This document shows, one piece after another, positions 23,205 to 32,860 of a stretch of DNA of 64,000 nucleotides. This DNA comes from Metaphire vulgaris (lineage: Eukaryota > Annelida > Clitellata > Crassiclitellata > Megascolecidae), in the NCBI GenBank assembly GCA_018105865.1, contig CM030861.1, positions 4,452,484 to 4,516,483 of the forward strand. The letters are read 5' to 3'. A program made the position numbers and the translations under genes. Under the pieces are notes generated by a model. The model did no database searches, was not told the DNA's origin, and saw nothing but the letters and a program-made list of their open reading frames with translations. Position 1 is the first letter of the stretch; the number at the start of each line of letters is the position of its first letter.

Positions 23205-25430
23205 CCTGCCTGCTTTTTGACCTTTCTGCATTAGATAGCATTGGTGATGGTTGGAGTGAAACGGAATTTTGTTAAGAGAGAATCTCATTGAAAGCCTACT
23301 GAGGTCTGCAGGTGCCTTACCTTGTAATGCTGTGTGTTTTAGAGGACTCTAGTTATAAGAGTATTGTGACCTCCCAAATGTGGCCCAGTTGAAACAGCCA
23401 CAAATATTTAGGGTAATATTATATCAAAATCTTGAGATTTGCAACGTATTTTCAGACTATAAGACAGCATGTCGGCAACCTGTCCCCCCCATAATCTGAT
23501 GAAATGTTTTAATCAGTTTTGCATGAATCTCATAAGCAGTCTAGGCCCAAATAGAAGGTCTATCCCATGCACCTTCATTGCTGCACTAGCAATTATTAAC
23601 TGCCCTAGTGGGGTCTGGAGTGCAGCTCTAGCCCCCCAAATTTTATGGTAATACTAGCTTCAATTAATGACATTTGCAATGCTGGGCACCAACTACTGTG
23701 AAAGTAGTTCAACTACTGTAGTGAACTACTTGATAAAAATATAGTTGTAACTACTAGTTAACTACTTTTTCCACAAAGTAGTTATTAACTAATTGGTAAC
23801 TACTTCCTGAGTAGTTAACTACTTTGCAACTACTTTTAACCCTGCAACGCTCAAATAAAAATATCCATTGTTCAATGTCTTCATTTTTTAAACACCACAC
23901 AAACACTGTCAACACGAACATCAATTCTATCAATATAAGCTGCTTCTGCAGCAGTTCTGCTTATGTAATTAATGTAATGAATGATTACTCAGTTCTTACA
24001 TGTACCACAGTCGGCAATGAAGTTTTTATCATCACTGCGTTCACTCTTTTTACGTGGGTTCACGAAACAGCTTTTGACTAATTGGCTATTCATATTTAAT
24101 GATATCTATGAGTTATTAAGAATTAATCTGTTAATTCTGTTAATTTTTATTACTATTATTAATTATATCTCCTCAGTAAACAACACGAACCTGTATTTTT
24201 GGTACTACTAAAAGTTGTGTAAGTATGAGACCGGAAATCAGGAATAGAATATTATATTACTGGTAGGTAAGTAAGTAAGCTTGTATGCACAAGGGCAACA
24301 AGGGCAGGCGTGGGTTACATCGACGATGTGCCCGCTACACGACAGAGTCTCATCGAAGAGCTCACCGAGAAGCCTGGCGTCAGCGTTGTTGGCAAAAGCG
24401 GGTTTAAGCGGCAAATAATGTTTTAACAAAAGTAGTTGACCACAATAGTTAACTACTTTACTTGATAACTACTGCAGAAAGTAGTTAAACTACTTGTAGT
24501 TAACTACTTTTTCACATGTAGTTACTAACTACTCTGTAACTACTAAAGTGTAGTTAAACTACAAGTAGTTACCTACTTGTAGTTAACTACTGCCCAGCGT
24601 TGCATTTGGAGCAAGTTTACAGACTCTATGACCAGTGGTGGTTCCAAGAACTCTTGGTGGGGGATGCAATGAATTTCTAGGAAGATTGCACCAATTGTCA
24701 AAGTTATTATATGTAAACAGTTTAGAAGAAACCTGTAGATTTGATTTCTAAAATATAATGTTCAGAATTGACAATGTATAAAAACCATTTTAGTCTGGTT
24801 GTACAAAGTCACAGTGCAAAATTGAGTGTTCTATTGCTGGAAGCAAATTTGTCGATGGCATTGTCTATGGATATGTCCCTATCTTTGTGGATATACATCA
24901 AAGCTAATCCGTTTAGATGGTCATCTTCCATTGAAGATGCATTTTTGGTGGGCCAGTGGGGGGATGCATCCCCAGTCATCCCCAAAGTGGAACTGCTCCT
25001 GTCTATGACAGCTATTTGACAATCACCTTACCCCATTAGATAACTCACTCTTAATGTTTCTGTAAGAACCTCACACTAATCAACTAATCTTGGCCTGATC
25101 AGAGATGCCCACACCACTGCCCCTCTATGTTAATGAACATGTAGACAGACACAAAGGCAAACCAATTAGGTATATTGCTGAAGTGTCTTAGATAGAATGC
25201 TGAGGACAAATTCTCTCCGTGTCATATAGCTTTAAAAGTTGCTTTATCTTTTATCAGAGTCCGGTGAAGCTGCTTTCAGGAAGGCTGTTGCTGATGATCC
25301 TGTTACTACCTTTAAACAATGGAGTTTCTTCATTGAACAATGTCAAAAGAGTCGTGGTAAACGTATGGCAGATATAGCTGACCATCTTCTAGCAGCAGTC
25401 ACTGCTAATAATGCATCAGTAAAAAACTAG
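9483..25430 (+). CDS. CLHC1: Clathrin heavy chain linker domain-containing protein 1 (CLHC1), 9 coding exons
   Basis: Coding exons are 9483-9665, 12722-12909, 13403-13569, 14037-14369, 16983-17189, 18516-18693, 19536-19752, 22487-22667 and 25258-25430. All phases match and give 608 residues; the human protein is of similar size. The start ATG follows an in-frame TGA, and an acceptor at 9440 suggests a 5' UTR exon. Exons 1-2 encode QQYHVYKEAFGKLIDYLGVY, the conserved N-terminal block. Exon 4 is coiled-coil-rich. Exon 5 opens the clathrin heavy-chain linker domain (from about residue 300) with AALHAANSIKGILRTTE, matching the clathrin linker ILRT region. Exons 6-7 continue it as helical repeats (LKEKRLDLLTHWV). 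Introns 5 and 7 begin with GC (AAAG|GCTAGT, CAG|GCAAGC). The protein is presumed cytosolic and its role is poorly known. CR1, hAT and tandem repeats fill the introns. Confidence 0.9.
9740..10605 (-). mobile_element. CR1-like element, 5' truncated, C-terminal RT and 3' tail
   Basis: The - strand carries ENRLALNPAKTEFLWMCTPR, LGVLLDETLSFEEHIGNVV, LNRLQSVLNTAARVV, RDRLHWLRARERI and RGNPLLWNALPTAVTEA, ending in a stop and an (AAAT)n-type 3' tail at about 9742-9763. A frame change near 10450 breaks the protein. It lies in CLHC1 intron 1 and is oriented against the gene. Confidence 0.9.
10850..11715 (+). mobile_element. CR1-like element, RT N-terminal half
   Basis: It encodes CPLDPLPMWLLKEAIDTLAP, NFRPVSNLPFLSKLLERLV and HQSAYRKGHSTETALMKI, the first RT blocks of CR1-like elements. 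It ends before the YADD box. The longest frame is 11117-11713. It is truncated at both ends and sits in CLHC1 intron 1. Confidence 0.88.
12248..12513. mobile_element. hAT-type MITE, TSD CATGTCTC/CCTGTCTC
   Basis: The ends TAGGGTTGCCAGAT and ATCTGGCAACCCTA form a 14-bp inverted repeat. The 8-bp flanks (12240-12247 and 12514-12521) differ at one base. It is the same family as 58319-59491, so one family entered introns of both identified genes. Confidence 0.88.
14549..14594 (+). other. CLHC1: Candidate 46-nt alternative (stop-containing) exon of CLHC1
   Basis: The segment is preceded by the acceptor CAAAACAG and followed by the donor AAAG|GTAATC. If spliced to exon 4 (phase 1) it reads GSLETDSIGTESID and then TAA. 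The resulting protein would be about 304 residues and would lack the clathrin-linker half. Exon 4 joins exon 5 in frame without it, so it would be an alternative terminal or poison exon. Evidence is splice signals and protein-like composition only. Confidence 0.3.
15321..16425 (+). repeat. Tandem array of ~334-349 bp units
   Basis: Units start at the shared GGCACGGATGGATGGTAAGT at about 15320, 15654, 15997 and 16346, giving periods of about 334, 343 and 349 bp and slightly more than three units. Each contains ACCACATCTTTGTAGCTTC, AACACCATAACTCCC and TTGCCGCTGAACCTAGG. Open frames inside are fragments of the repeat. It lies in CLHC1 intron 4. Confidence 0.95.
16430..16982. other. CLHC1 intron 4, unique AT-rich sequence
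   Basis: No gene or repeat was recognised. A polypyrimidine-like run, GGTTTTATGCTGTTAAACAG, precedes exon 5. Confidence 0.4.
17190..18515. other. CLHC1 intron 5 (GC-AG) with repeat-like ends
   Basis: The intron begins GCTAGT and ends GGTTATAG. A TTAACACGTTGACTGC at about 17465 resembles a piggyBac-type terminus, but no matching right end was found. No protein is encoded. Confidence 0.5.
19859..20748. mobile_element. hAT-type MITE, TSD GGTCTTAG, with a nested element
   Basis: The ends CAGTGATGGGCACTAGTTAA and CTAGTGCCCATCACTG are inverted. The 8-bp TSD GGTCTTAG is perfect (19851-19858 and 20749-20756). The interior is a mass of AGTTTAACTA repeats. A second element lies inside it at 20169-20512. 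It lies in CLHC1 intron 7. Confidence 0.92.
20169..20512 (-). mobile_element. hAT-type MITE nested in 19859-20748
   Basis: The ends are CAGGGCAGTTCCACG and GCAACCGCCACTG. The flanks TTAGTCTT and TAAGCCTT match at 6 of 8 positions. It is the reverse-oriented relative of 24633-25001 and 56447-56776 (shared GGATGCATCCCCA and AAGAACTCT-like runs). Confidence 0.75.
21290..22195 (+). mobile_element. RTE-like retroelement 3' fragment, split by a hAT MITE
   Basis: It reads KRKLLVIRKQQLEFFRHLIR, LENLAITGKIKGKRARGRQR and ends in a GAAGAAGAA tail. This closely matches the C-terminus of the element at 44383-47754. A further piece (21300-21430) lies left of the inserted MITE. It is 5' truncated, with stop codons. 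Confidence 0.88.
21444..21909. mobile_element. hAT-type MITE, TSD GTACTAAG
   Basis: The ends TAGAGCTGTACCGATT and AATCGGTACAGCTCTA are perfectly inverted. The 8-bp TSD GTACTAAG is perfect (21436-21443 and 21910-21917). The interior repeats ACCGATTGTTCCGATT. It interrupts the RTE-like fragment. Confidence 0.95.
22925..23201. repeat. (TA)n-rich microsatellites
   Basis: TA-rich arrays at about 22925-23010 and a long (TA)n at about 23138-23201, the latter preceded by (TG)n. They lie in CLHC1 intron 8. Confidence 0.95.
23677..24602. mobile_element. hAT-like MITE rich in GTAGTTAACTAC, with a CR1-like insert
   Basis: The ends CAATGCTGGGCA and TGCCCAGCGTTG are inverted. The flanks share CATTTG (23671-23676 and 24603-24608), shorter than the usual 8 bp. 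The interior is made of AGTAGTTAACTAC repeats. A - strand CR1-like scrap (about 24265-24425, LLGELFDETLS) is embedded. Confidence 0.75.
24633..25001. mobile_element. hAT-type MITE, TSD TCTATGAC
   Basis: The element starts CAGTGGTGGTTCCAAGAAC and ends AGTGGAACTGCTCCTG. The 8-bp TSD TCTATGAC is perfect (24625-24632 and 25002-25009). It shares GGGGATGCATCCCC with 56447-56776. It is in CLHC1 intron 8, just upstream of the last exon. Confidence 0.9.
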
Positions 25431-25732
25431 CAAAGCTCAAAAGGAAGTGAACTTGAACAGAACTTGTTACTGTTTCAGAAATTTTTTTATAGTTCTGTGA
25501 GCATTGTTTTGTTTATTTATTACTTATTTCTGTTTCTGCAGTGTGTGGTCTGAATGTCTCCTATCTTTCTTATGTTCTATTTATGCATTTCATTTTCATT
25601 AGTGTTGTCTTCAATATCATGTTCGAAACATTATATTCATTGACCTGATAATTGTAAAAGTGCAGTCGAGTTAAAAACCACACTATAGTTACAGACTGCG
25701 CTGTCTTATATCTATGTCACTCTAGCACAGTG

Positions 25733-25800
25733 GTTCCCAACCAGTGGTACACGTACCCCTTGGGGTACTTGAGATGTTGCAAAAGGGTATGCGAGGAAAT
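25733..25800 (+). mobile_element. hAT-type end fragment CAGTGGTTCCCAACC
   Basis: The sequence CAGTGGTTCCCAACCAGTGG and the following GGTACACGTACCCC are typical of a widespread hAT-type terminus. The right end was not identified, perhaps because the SINE at 25823 interrupts it. Confidence 0.5.
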
Positions 25801-25822
25801 GAGAATTTAACAAGAAATTGTA

Positions 25823-26117
25823 TAAAGGTTAAAGGTAAAGGTTCGTCCATACTCGATTCGAGCGAGCGTAGAGCCCGGCGTTGATCTCCGGTGTCAGGCA
25901 AGCAGTGACGCAGGTGGCTAAAGCCATTAATCTAGAGTAGTTTGCCATTGCTTTCTCTAGACCCACGTTTTACCTTCGCAACCACAGCTGCTACTCAGTT
26001 ACCACCGCCCTCTAGCGAATGAAGGCTGAGTCGACTGTAGGGCTACTGCGGGAATCGAACCCGCGACCTTCTGCTCCATCGTCCAACGCTGTTACCACTC
26101 TGCTATCTTCCCGCCCC
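25823..26117 (-). mobile_element. tRNA-derived SINE, full-length
   Basis: On the - strand it starts GGCGGGAAGATAGCAGAGTG (A box TAGCAGAGTGG) and carries the B box GGTTCGATTCC 50-60 bp on, as in a tRNA gene. A body of about 200 bp then ends GGACGAACCTTTACCTTTA. The head can partly fold like a tRNA, but the attached body and the second copy at 4077 identify a SINE. Confidence 0.88.
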
Positions 26118-26412
26118 CAGAAATTGTATTGAAAATTATAAAAAGAGATGATGATCTAAAGATTGGTGGGTAGGGTAGGGTAACAGTCAATAAATATCAA
26201 GAGGGAATTTGAGCGAAAACAGGGTTATGTACAGGCGAATATCATGTACCGGTAATTGTATGAAAAGAATAGAAGAATCTCTGAAAGAGAAGTTAATTAC
26301 TGAGAAGCAAAAAACAAGGTCATTACACTTTTTCAGAGAAACTGTGAAGTTATCTCCAAATTTCATCTGACTCATTTTAAGTCATCTGACTCTAAGTCAT
26401 TAGGGCCTATTA

Positions 26413-28030
26413 ATTATTCCATCCATAAAACCACAGAAAACATACTAAAAGAAGAGGTAGAACAGGCCATAAAAGAACTGAAAAGGAACAAAGCACCAGG
26501 AATAGATGGCATACCTGCAGAACTATTGAAAAGGAACAAAGCACCAGGAATAGATGGCATACCTGCAGAACTAGTGAAAGCAGGTGGAGAAACAATGACA
26601 GACCTGCTCCATGACCTTTTCAATAAAATATACAAAGATGAAACAGTCCCAGATGATTGGGGAAAAGGAATGATTTGTACCCATCTACAAAAGGAAGGGT
26701 GATAAAGAAGACTGCAATAACTACCGGGGAATAACGCTGTTGAGTACACCAAGCAAAGTCTTCTCCAAGGTACTTCAAAAAAGAATAAGCAAATATGTAG
26801 AAGAAATTATGGGTGAAGAGCAGGCAGGCTTCCGTCCTGGGCGAAGTACAATTGATCAACTCTTTGTCATAAGACAGTTACTGGAAAAAACAATCGAGGC
26901 AAACAAGAGCTGTTATATTAACTACATCGATTACAAACAGGCCTTTGACTCAGTGTGGCAGGAAGGGTTGTGGCAAACAATGAGGCATGCAGGCATTGAA
27001 GAAAAACTCATCCGTTTAATACAGGCAATATATCAGAAGTCAGAAAGTGCAGTGAAATTAGATACTGAAATGTCAGAATGGTTTAAGACAAATGTAGGAC
27101 TGAGACAAGGATGCATGTTATCTCCAACACTTTTCATTATCATTCTGGATGTAATTTTTAGAATAGCAATTGGAGATCTGGACATAGGCATAAAATGTAG
27201 TGGAGAAAAATTAAACAATCTAAAATTTGCAGACGATGTCAGCCTGATAACAGACAACAAATCAGATCTTCAAACACTGACCAATGAAGTCAATCTAACA
27301 AGCAAAAGATTTGGACTAACTATCAACCCAAAGAAAACGAAAACCATGGCAGTCAGCAGAAAGGGAAAAGCTCAAATCAAAATAGCATTAGATAACACAA
27401 CAATAGAACAAGTCGAAAGTTTCACCTATGTTGGAGGAGAAATTGTCAGTAATGGAAGTCATCAAGAAGACATAAAACAAAAAATCGCCAAAGGACTGCA
27501 AACGATGGGTAGATTGCGAAAAATCTGGAGCAGCAAGGCCATAAACATAAACACAAAAGTCACAATATACAACACCATAGTAGTCCCACAAATTATATAT
27601 GGAGCAGAAACATGGAGCGTGAAAGAAACAGACGAAAGGAGGCTACTGGTGGCCGAAATGACGTGCTTACGGAGAATCCTGGGAGTAACTCGACTACAAA
27701 AAATAAGAAACGAAGACATCAGACAACGTCTCAGCATGAAGGATACAATAATCGACAAAATTAGAAGAAAAAGACTAAAATGGTATGGGCATGTCAACAG
27801 AATGGATGAAAGGAGACTACCATACAAGGCACTCTACACTAAAATAGAAGGAAACAAAGGAAGAGGAAGACCCAGGAAAAAGTGGATGGACAACATCAGA
27901 GAAGAGATGAACATGAAAGGAATTACAATAGTAGAAGGAAGACGATTAACAGAAGATAGAACTTCTTGGAAACATTTTGTGTCTAGCTATTGCCGCTGAT
28001 GAGCTGGCAGAAAGCAAAGATGATGATGAT
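26413..28030 (+). mobile_element. RTE-like non-LTR element with a long intact RT frame
   Basis: The reverse transcriptase is open from about 26690 to 27999, more than 430 codons. Motifs in order are NNYRGITLLSTPSKVFSKVL, EQAGFRPGRSTIDQLF, INYIDYKQAFDSVW, LRQGCMLSPTLF, KFADDVSLI (catalytic FADD) and KRLKWYGHV. The product would copy element RNA at nicked DNA. A preceding piece in another frame (26413-26690) has KAPGIDGIPAEL twice because of a 48-bp tandem duplication. A (GAT)n tail at 28019-28031 marks the 3' end. The endonuclease half is missing (5' truncation), so the element cannot move by itself. Confidence 0.92.
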
Positions 28031-28509
28031 GAATTATTCAATCAATCAGAGTATATGAGTCAAAGTAATTTGTTTTGCTGCTTGTGGCAGATGGTAGCCC
28101 CATCTAGCCTATGACATTTAAACATTTTCAATTGTACTGATAATATTTATCACGGTCCCTTGAGCTTCGATATAACGGGATTCTACTGCATTTTGATTTT
28201 GTTTTAGGCCTACTACATTCTCTCTCATTGCTTTTTAAATTTTGTGATTCAAATTGAAATCGTTTTTGGTTTTTCCTGTCTGCCTTTTTCTGTCTTATAG
28301 AGGTCGGTCCTTGTCCTTATAGGTCAGTCCTTATCCTCGTCCTTGGGGGTTAGTCATCATCCTTATCCTGGTCCTTGGGGGTCAGTCCTTGTTAACATCA
28401 CTGGGTTGTAGTGGTGGAATGACTGGAATGATGGAATCCGATAGAATTCGGACGGGCCCGAGTTGAAGCTAGGAGAAAACTGAAAACTGTTCGCTAATCA
28501 GTTCCAGCC

Positions 28510-28515
28510 TTTATT
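28510..28515 (-). terminator. Candidate polyadenylation signal AATAAA
   Basis: AATAAA on the - strand lies about 285 nt beyond the stop codon of the cysteine-rich reading frame at 28800-29454. It would give that terminal exon a 3' UTR of about 300 nt. Confidence 0.45.
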
Positions 28516-28799
28516 TATCTAGTCTAATCTTAGACTTCTATGGCGCTACTTCTAAAATTCACAGGAGCATCAGCCGATGGCACACCAAATCAAAATCATT
28601 AAATATCCAGGTAAAATCCAGACAAGACAAGAGTTTGGTTGAAATTTTGTCTACTCTAGCGCGTGAAGTTTCGAGATTCTAGCTTAGCCTTGGTCCTATA
28701 ACACAGTTAGTTCTAGTGCAAATATATAAAATGCAGGCCTATATTGACACGATAGGCTAATCCATGAATGACTTAACTATACAGAAGCAAATTTGTTTG

Positions 28800-29454
28800 T
28801 CAATCTCCGTGACAAAGTGACATCCCACATGCAACCAGATGGTAGCCCTCGCGGCCTTGACAGTAAGCCTCTACGCACAGTCGCTGACCGAATCTCTTCC
28901 ATAAAAGTCGCCTGTTAGTTGCTTCAACGGAATCTGTCTGTTCGGCGGGCATTGAGTTGGTTTCATGTGCCGTGAACAGCTCGCCATTCTGTTCTTCATT
29001 CCAACCAAAGTCATCGTAGTCCTTCGGTTCACTATCAGCTCCAGCTTTACCATTCGGTTGCCATTCGAGTGCCGATTTGGATAAGATTTGATGACAGAAC
29101 CTTACAATGCAAGGTCTAAAGTACTGTCTTCCCTTCCTTTCAGTCAGTCGCCAGCATAATGAAAGGCAAGAGACTGACAGACTCTTGGAGTCATCATGCT
29201 GGTCGTGGCCAGAGTCGATATCATCTGTCGAGGTTGATGGTGTCATTGCCTGACAATGGGGTCCACATGAAAAGAGAGGTTCAGTTGTCCACGCGTGCTC
29301 TCTATTCTCTCGCGAAGAACGGCAGTTCTCGCGAGCACAATCTTGAAGGTCAACATAGCTTTTAATATGGCCACAGCGCTTCTGAATGCAGCTATGAATC
29401 CAAGAGAATCCATCGGAAGGCGTTAGGGCGCTTGCGACTTTCTTGTATTCGATT
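28800..29454 (-). CDS. Candidate terminal exon of an unrecognised cysteine-rich (probably secreted) protein
   Basis: I do not recognise this protein. A strong acceptor, GGTTCTTTTAG, precedes 217 open codons (incoming phase 2) ending HGD-stop. There are 14 cysteines. Numbering from the first full codon, they are at 22, 27, 39, 44, 63, 67, 96, 100, 115, 120, 193, 198, 209 and 214. This makes three modules: C-x4-C-x11-C-x4-C (with CGHIKSYVDLQDC), C-x3-C-x14-C-x4-C, and C-x4-C-x10-C-x4-C, plus a lone C-x3-C. A tyrosine falls three to five residues before the third cysteine of each module. The spacers are acidic, and RR and KR pairs precede the last module, as in propeptides. Paired cysteines at helical spacing suggest helical hairpins. 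The first exon may be 49023-49092. No transposon signature was seen within it. Confidence 0.5.
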
Positions 29455-29600
29455 CTAAAAGAACCAAACATTATAATACACAAATTTTCTATATATATAT
29501 GCCTACATGGAACGAAATATATGGCACATTATTGTCAATTTTCAAATCCAATTATAGAACTTAATTTAATTGAAACAAATCAGTCTTCACAATGAAGGTG

Positions 29601-29987
29601 CAGGGGCGTAGCCACGGGGGGTATATCGGTATGTATACCCTCCCAAAATCAGTCTGCCTTAAAGTTTTTTATGTGATTTACATGTGGTTATATGTGTTTA
29701 TATGGTTTATGTGGTTTACAGTTAAGATTTATACCCACCCAAAATATTTATACCCTCCCAAATCAAATTCCTGGCTACGCCCCTGCAGTGGCGGCTCCAC
29801 CGGGGAGGGGGCAGGGGGGTCCGTACCCCCCTATTGAGAGCCTGGCCCCCCAGTGGTCCCTCCCCAGTTGGGACCCTATACTTAATGCTACATACATTAA
29901 ACAACAAATGGTTGGCCCCCATGATTAGAAGTTGCCACCCCAACGGCCCCCCACTTGCCAAATCCTAGAGCCGCCACTGCGCCTCTG
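29601..29987. mobile_element. hAT-type MITE (CAGGGGCGTAGCC family), TSD TGAAGGTG, with nested hAT
   Basis: The left end is CAGGGGCGTAGCCA and the right end TGGCTACGCCCCTG lies at 29772-29785. The 8-bp TSD TGAAGGTG is perfect (29593-29600 and 29988-29995). Another hAT MITE has inserted into the last 8 bp of the element (see 29786-29979), so the right end appears twice. Confidence 0.92.
29786..29979. mobile_element. hAT-type MITE (CAGTGGCGGCTCC family) nested at the end of another hAT
   Basis: The ends CAGTGGCGGCTCCAC and TAGAGCCGCCACTG are inverted. The flanks CGCCCCTG (29778-29785) and CGCCTCTG (29980-29987) are an 8-bp TSD with one change. Relatives are at 36347-36503 and 40007-40181. Confidence 0.92.
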
Positions 29988-30538
29988 TGAAGGTGTCGAA
30001 TCCAAAACTCCCAGATTTGAACATTTAGGCGTAAGTCCAGTTAGACATTGTCTTGTCTTTCCATTAAACAGCGAATTGGATACAAAACCTGTCTTTTAGT
30101 GTAGATACAATGAACCCAGTTATCTAAAAACAAGACTTATGATCACTTATCCTTCGCCCTAGTAGTCACTCCACTAGTCATTCAGTAGGGTTTCCGGTTG
30201 TTGTTCCGCAGTTGTTGGTAGGGTTACTGGGAAAGGACATGTCCCCCTTTTTACAGTGTAGCCTAGGCCTGCTTCGTGTCCTCCGCATGTCAGTCACTGA
30301 CCTGAAGTGTAAAATTATCCGATTTTCTGTTTTCACAATCAACTGACAAAAATTTCGGCCTATTTGCTTGGCGGTGGAGAGGGGAGGAGAAGACGGACAA
30401 TTTCCCGGACTTCACATAGACCTACTTGACCGGGCCTCTGAAGCCGTCAGCATCTCAAATAGTGCGCCATCGGCTGATGCCCTGAGCATTATGATAGTGG
30501 CGCTATAGAAGTTGATTGATTGATTGATTGCATTCTAC

Positions 30539-30840
30539 CAGTGGCGTACTTTGGGCATACGCTACGAAAAGAAGTGGCGTACTGGCAGGGCCGCCGAGAG
30601 AAATTCCGGGCCCCTGGGCACTGTAGGCAGAACAGTCGCGGCCTTGCGGGGCCTCGAAATTAAGTGGTGACGACCTTTTTTGCTTGTCAGTCTTTTCAGG
30701 AGGCAATTAAAACTTAAAGCCTGTCTTGTGCCTTGTTGACGGACGTCCAAAACGCTCAGCTGCGTCTTCAACCCTAATCTAACCCAACTGCGGACCCATA
30801 GAGATCGCCGGGCCCCTGGCATCTGCCCCTATCGGTGGGC
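30539..30840. mobile_element. Overlapping hAT-type MITE fragments
   Basis: CAGTGGCGTACTTTGG at 30540 and CAGGGCCGCCGAGAGAAATT at about 30586 are typical hAT-type left ends. GGGCCCCTGG occurs twice. Right ends could not be paired. A copy of the GACGACCTTTTTTGCTTGTC motif is at 30669-30688. Confidence 0.55.
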
Positions 30841-31103
30841 CTTTGGACTGGGCTACAAAATGGGTCGTGGAAATTGTTGATTTCGTGGGCCCATCGGTCT
30901 AGGCCTCATAGTGAAATAAAGGGCGGACATCGCTCCCAGGGTGGTCAATATAAGCGGTGAAAAGACCAACTGAAGAAGGTCATGAAAACCCGCAATGCCA
31001 ACATCAATGACTGGGAAATTCAAGTACAACATTGCCTACACTGGCACTACGCTGTTCGCAGTGGGGTCAGTTTCATGGAGAGCACCAGAGTTGCTGATGC
31101 AAT

Positions 31104-31588
31104 CAGTGTTGTAATAAATACTTCACTGAAGTATTGAAATGCTTTCATAAATACTTGGTTCTCATGTAGTATTTAAATAGTATTTAAATACCCAAATACC
31201 GAGGTAAGTATTTAAATACTGACAAATAAGTTTTAAATACTTTTTTAAATACTTGATAATTATAGTGTATTTGACACATGATTCGCCACAACCGTATTTT
31301 TGTGTAAAGAATGTTAGTTAAAATTATTTCTAACAATGTCAATGTAGGCCTTCTTAATGTTCCACTGTCTAAACCATCAGTAAAGAAAATGTAAACATGA
31401 ACATTGAAACAAATCAAAAGTATTTAAATTTCCTAAATACATCCAAATACTCTATGGTATTTAAATACTATTTAAATACTTAATTTTGGATGGGTATTTC
31501 AATACTTTCTTAAATACCGGACAAAGTATTTAATTAGTATTTAAATACTAAAGTATTTAAATACTAAAGTATTTAAATTACAACACTG
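31104..31588. mobile_element. hAT-type MITE, TSD GATGCAAT
   Basis: The ends CAGTGTTGTAAT and ATTACAACACTG are inverted. The TSD GATGCAAT is perfect (31096-31103 and 31589-31596). The interior consists of AAGTATTTAAATAC repeats. It has no coding capacity. Confidence 0.95.
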
Positions 31589-31596
31589 GATGCAAT

Positions 31597-32860
31597 GAGG
31601 AGCTCAAAGGGCGCAACAATTCCTCATCAGTGTTGCTCACGAATAATTTTATATGTTCTATATGCTGCAACAATGTACTGCTAGAATAGGTCTGTTTAGT
31701 CAGATGCAGACCCACGGTGGGTCACTCCTGTCATCGTCAAATTCGACAGACTGCTTTTAGTTTAGTTTACTTTCAGAGCATTAGTCAGTTAGGCCTACTG
31801 GCGTCAATAGGAATATTTAATAATATTTTCTGGTGTCTATTTGTGTTTTTTAGTTCTTGAAATCTTTTCCCTGATATTATGGCGTGTGCTTTAAAGTTTA
31901 AGTAATCCTAAAAGTTCTCAATTTACTTAATAGGCTGTATAGGGCGCCAGAGGAGACGCACACAATAAAACAAATTTGCCGCGGTATAAGTCGCTTAATT
32001 AGGGAGATTTTGCCGTTGAATTGGCGACTGGCCGTCACTCATCACCTCCCCACGTTCCTTGAGACAGTCGTCGCTTAGAATCTGCAATCGTACTTTTTCA
32101 TAAGTTGCACCTGAACTCCTTAGCCTGACCCAATTCCAGGCTTCCAGCATCCCTCCACTTCATACATCAGGTTCACACAAGTTCAGAATTATCGTCGATT
32201 ACAATTTCCTTTAATTCTTGCAATATCTAAAGTCTATACCGTAGGCCTGAACTGAAATTCCTTATCTTGCAAAATCATTCCCCCAGTATAACTATAATGT
32301 CCAAATCACGACGCCCCATAAATAAATCACAATCTCTGTTTCTCGTGTACAGTGTAATCTGCTCTTGAGGCTTAAGAGGCCTCCAATATATTCTTCAGAC
32401 GGAAACTGTTTCGAGTAGGCGTATACGAACACGCATTGCTAGGATAGACACTTGCGTATTGCGTAGAGAGAAATCTCAGAAAGAGTCCGAGCCTTTTCTA
32501 CCGGTCAAACTCTCAGTGCATGCGGAGCAGCACTTGTTGACCTAAATCCTAATCTCGGCAAGACATTGTCTCGCTGATGTACAGATTAGTGTCATAGGTC
32601 ACTTCACTTGCGATCAGAAGGTAAATAACGTCTGTCGCTACAGAGGCGTAGCGAGGGTATCCGGCGCCCGGGGGGCAAAGTGTACCATTGTCGCCCCCAC
32701 CACCACTGCTGACGAGCAAAAAAGGTTGTCACATCGTTCTCTCGGCGCCCCTCAACTCTACGGCGCCCCTTTCCTTATACTCCTGAGTCCTGACAAGCAT
32801 AAAATGTTGCCGCACTTCTTTCTTCTTATTTCTTCCGGTGCCACGAGCCATTCCCATCAT
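31597..32860. other. Intergenic sequence with hAT scraps
   Basis: No gene was recognised. At 32643 CAGAGGCGTAGCGAGGG is a hAT-like left end. At 32709-32731 a reverse copy of the GACGACC-T(n)-GCTYGTC motif occurs. The remainder is unique-looking and could hide small exons of the cysteine-rich candidate. Confidence 0.35.

Noticed and set aside
22882..23288. Frames made of alternating YI residues
   Set aside because: They translate a (TA)n microsatellite.
26045..26117. tRNA gene on the - strand with A and B boxes
   Set aside because: It is fused to a body of about 200 bp also found at 4077-4335, so it is a SINE head rather than a cellular tRNA.
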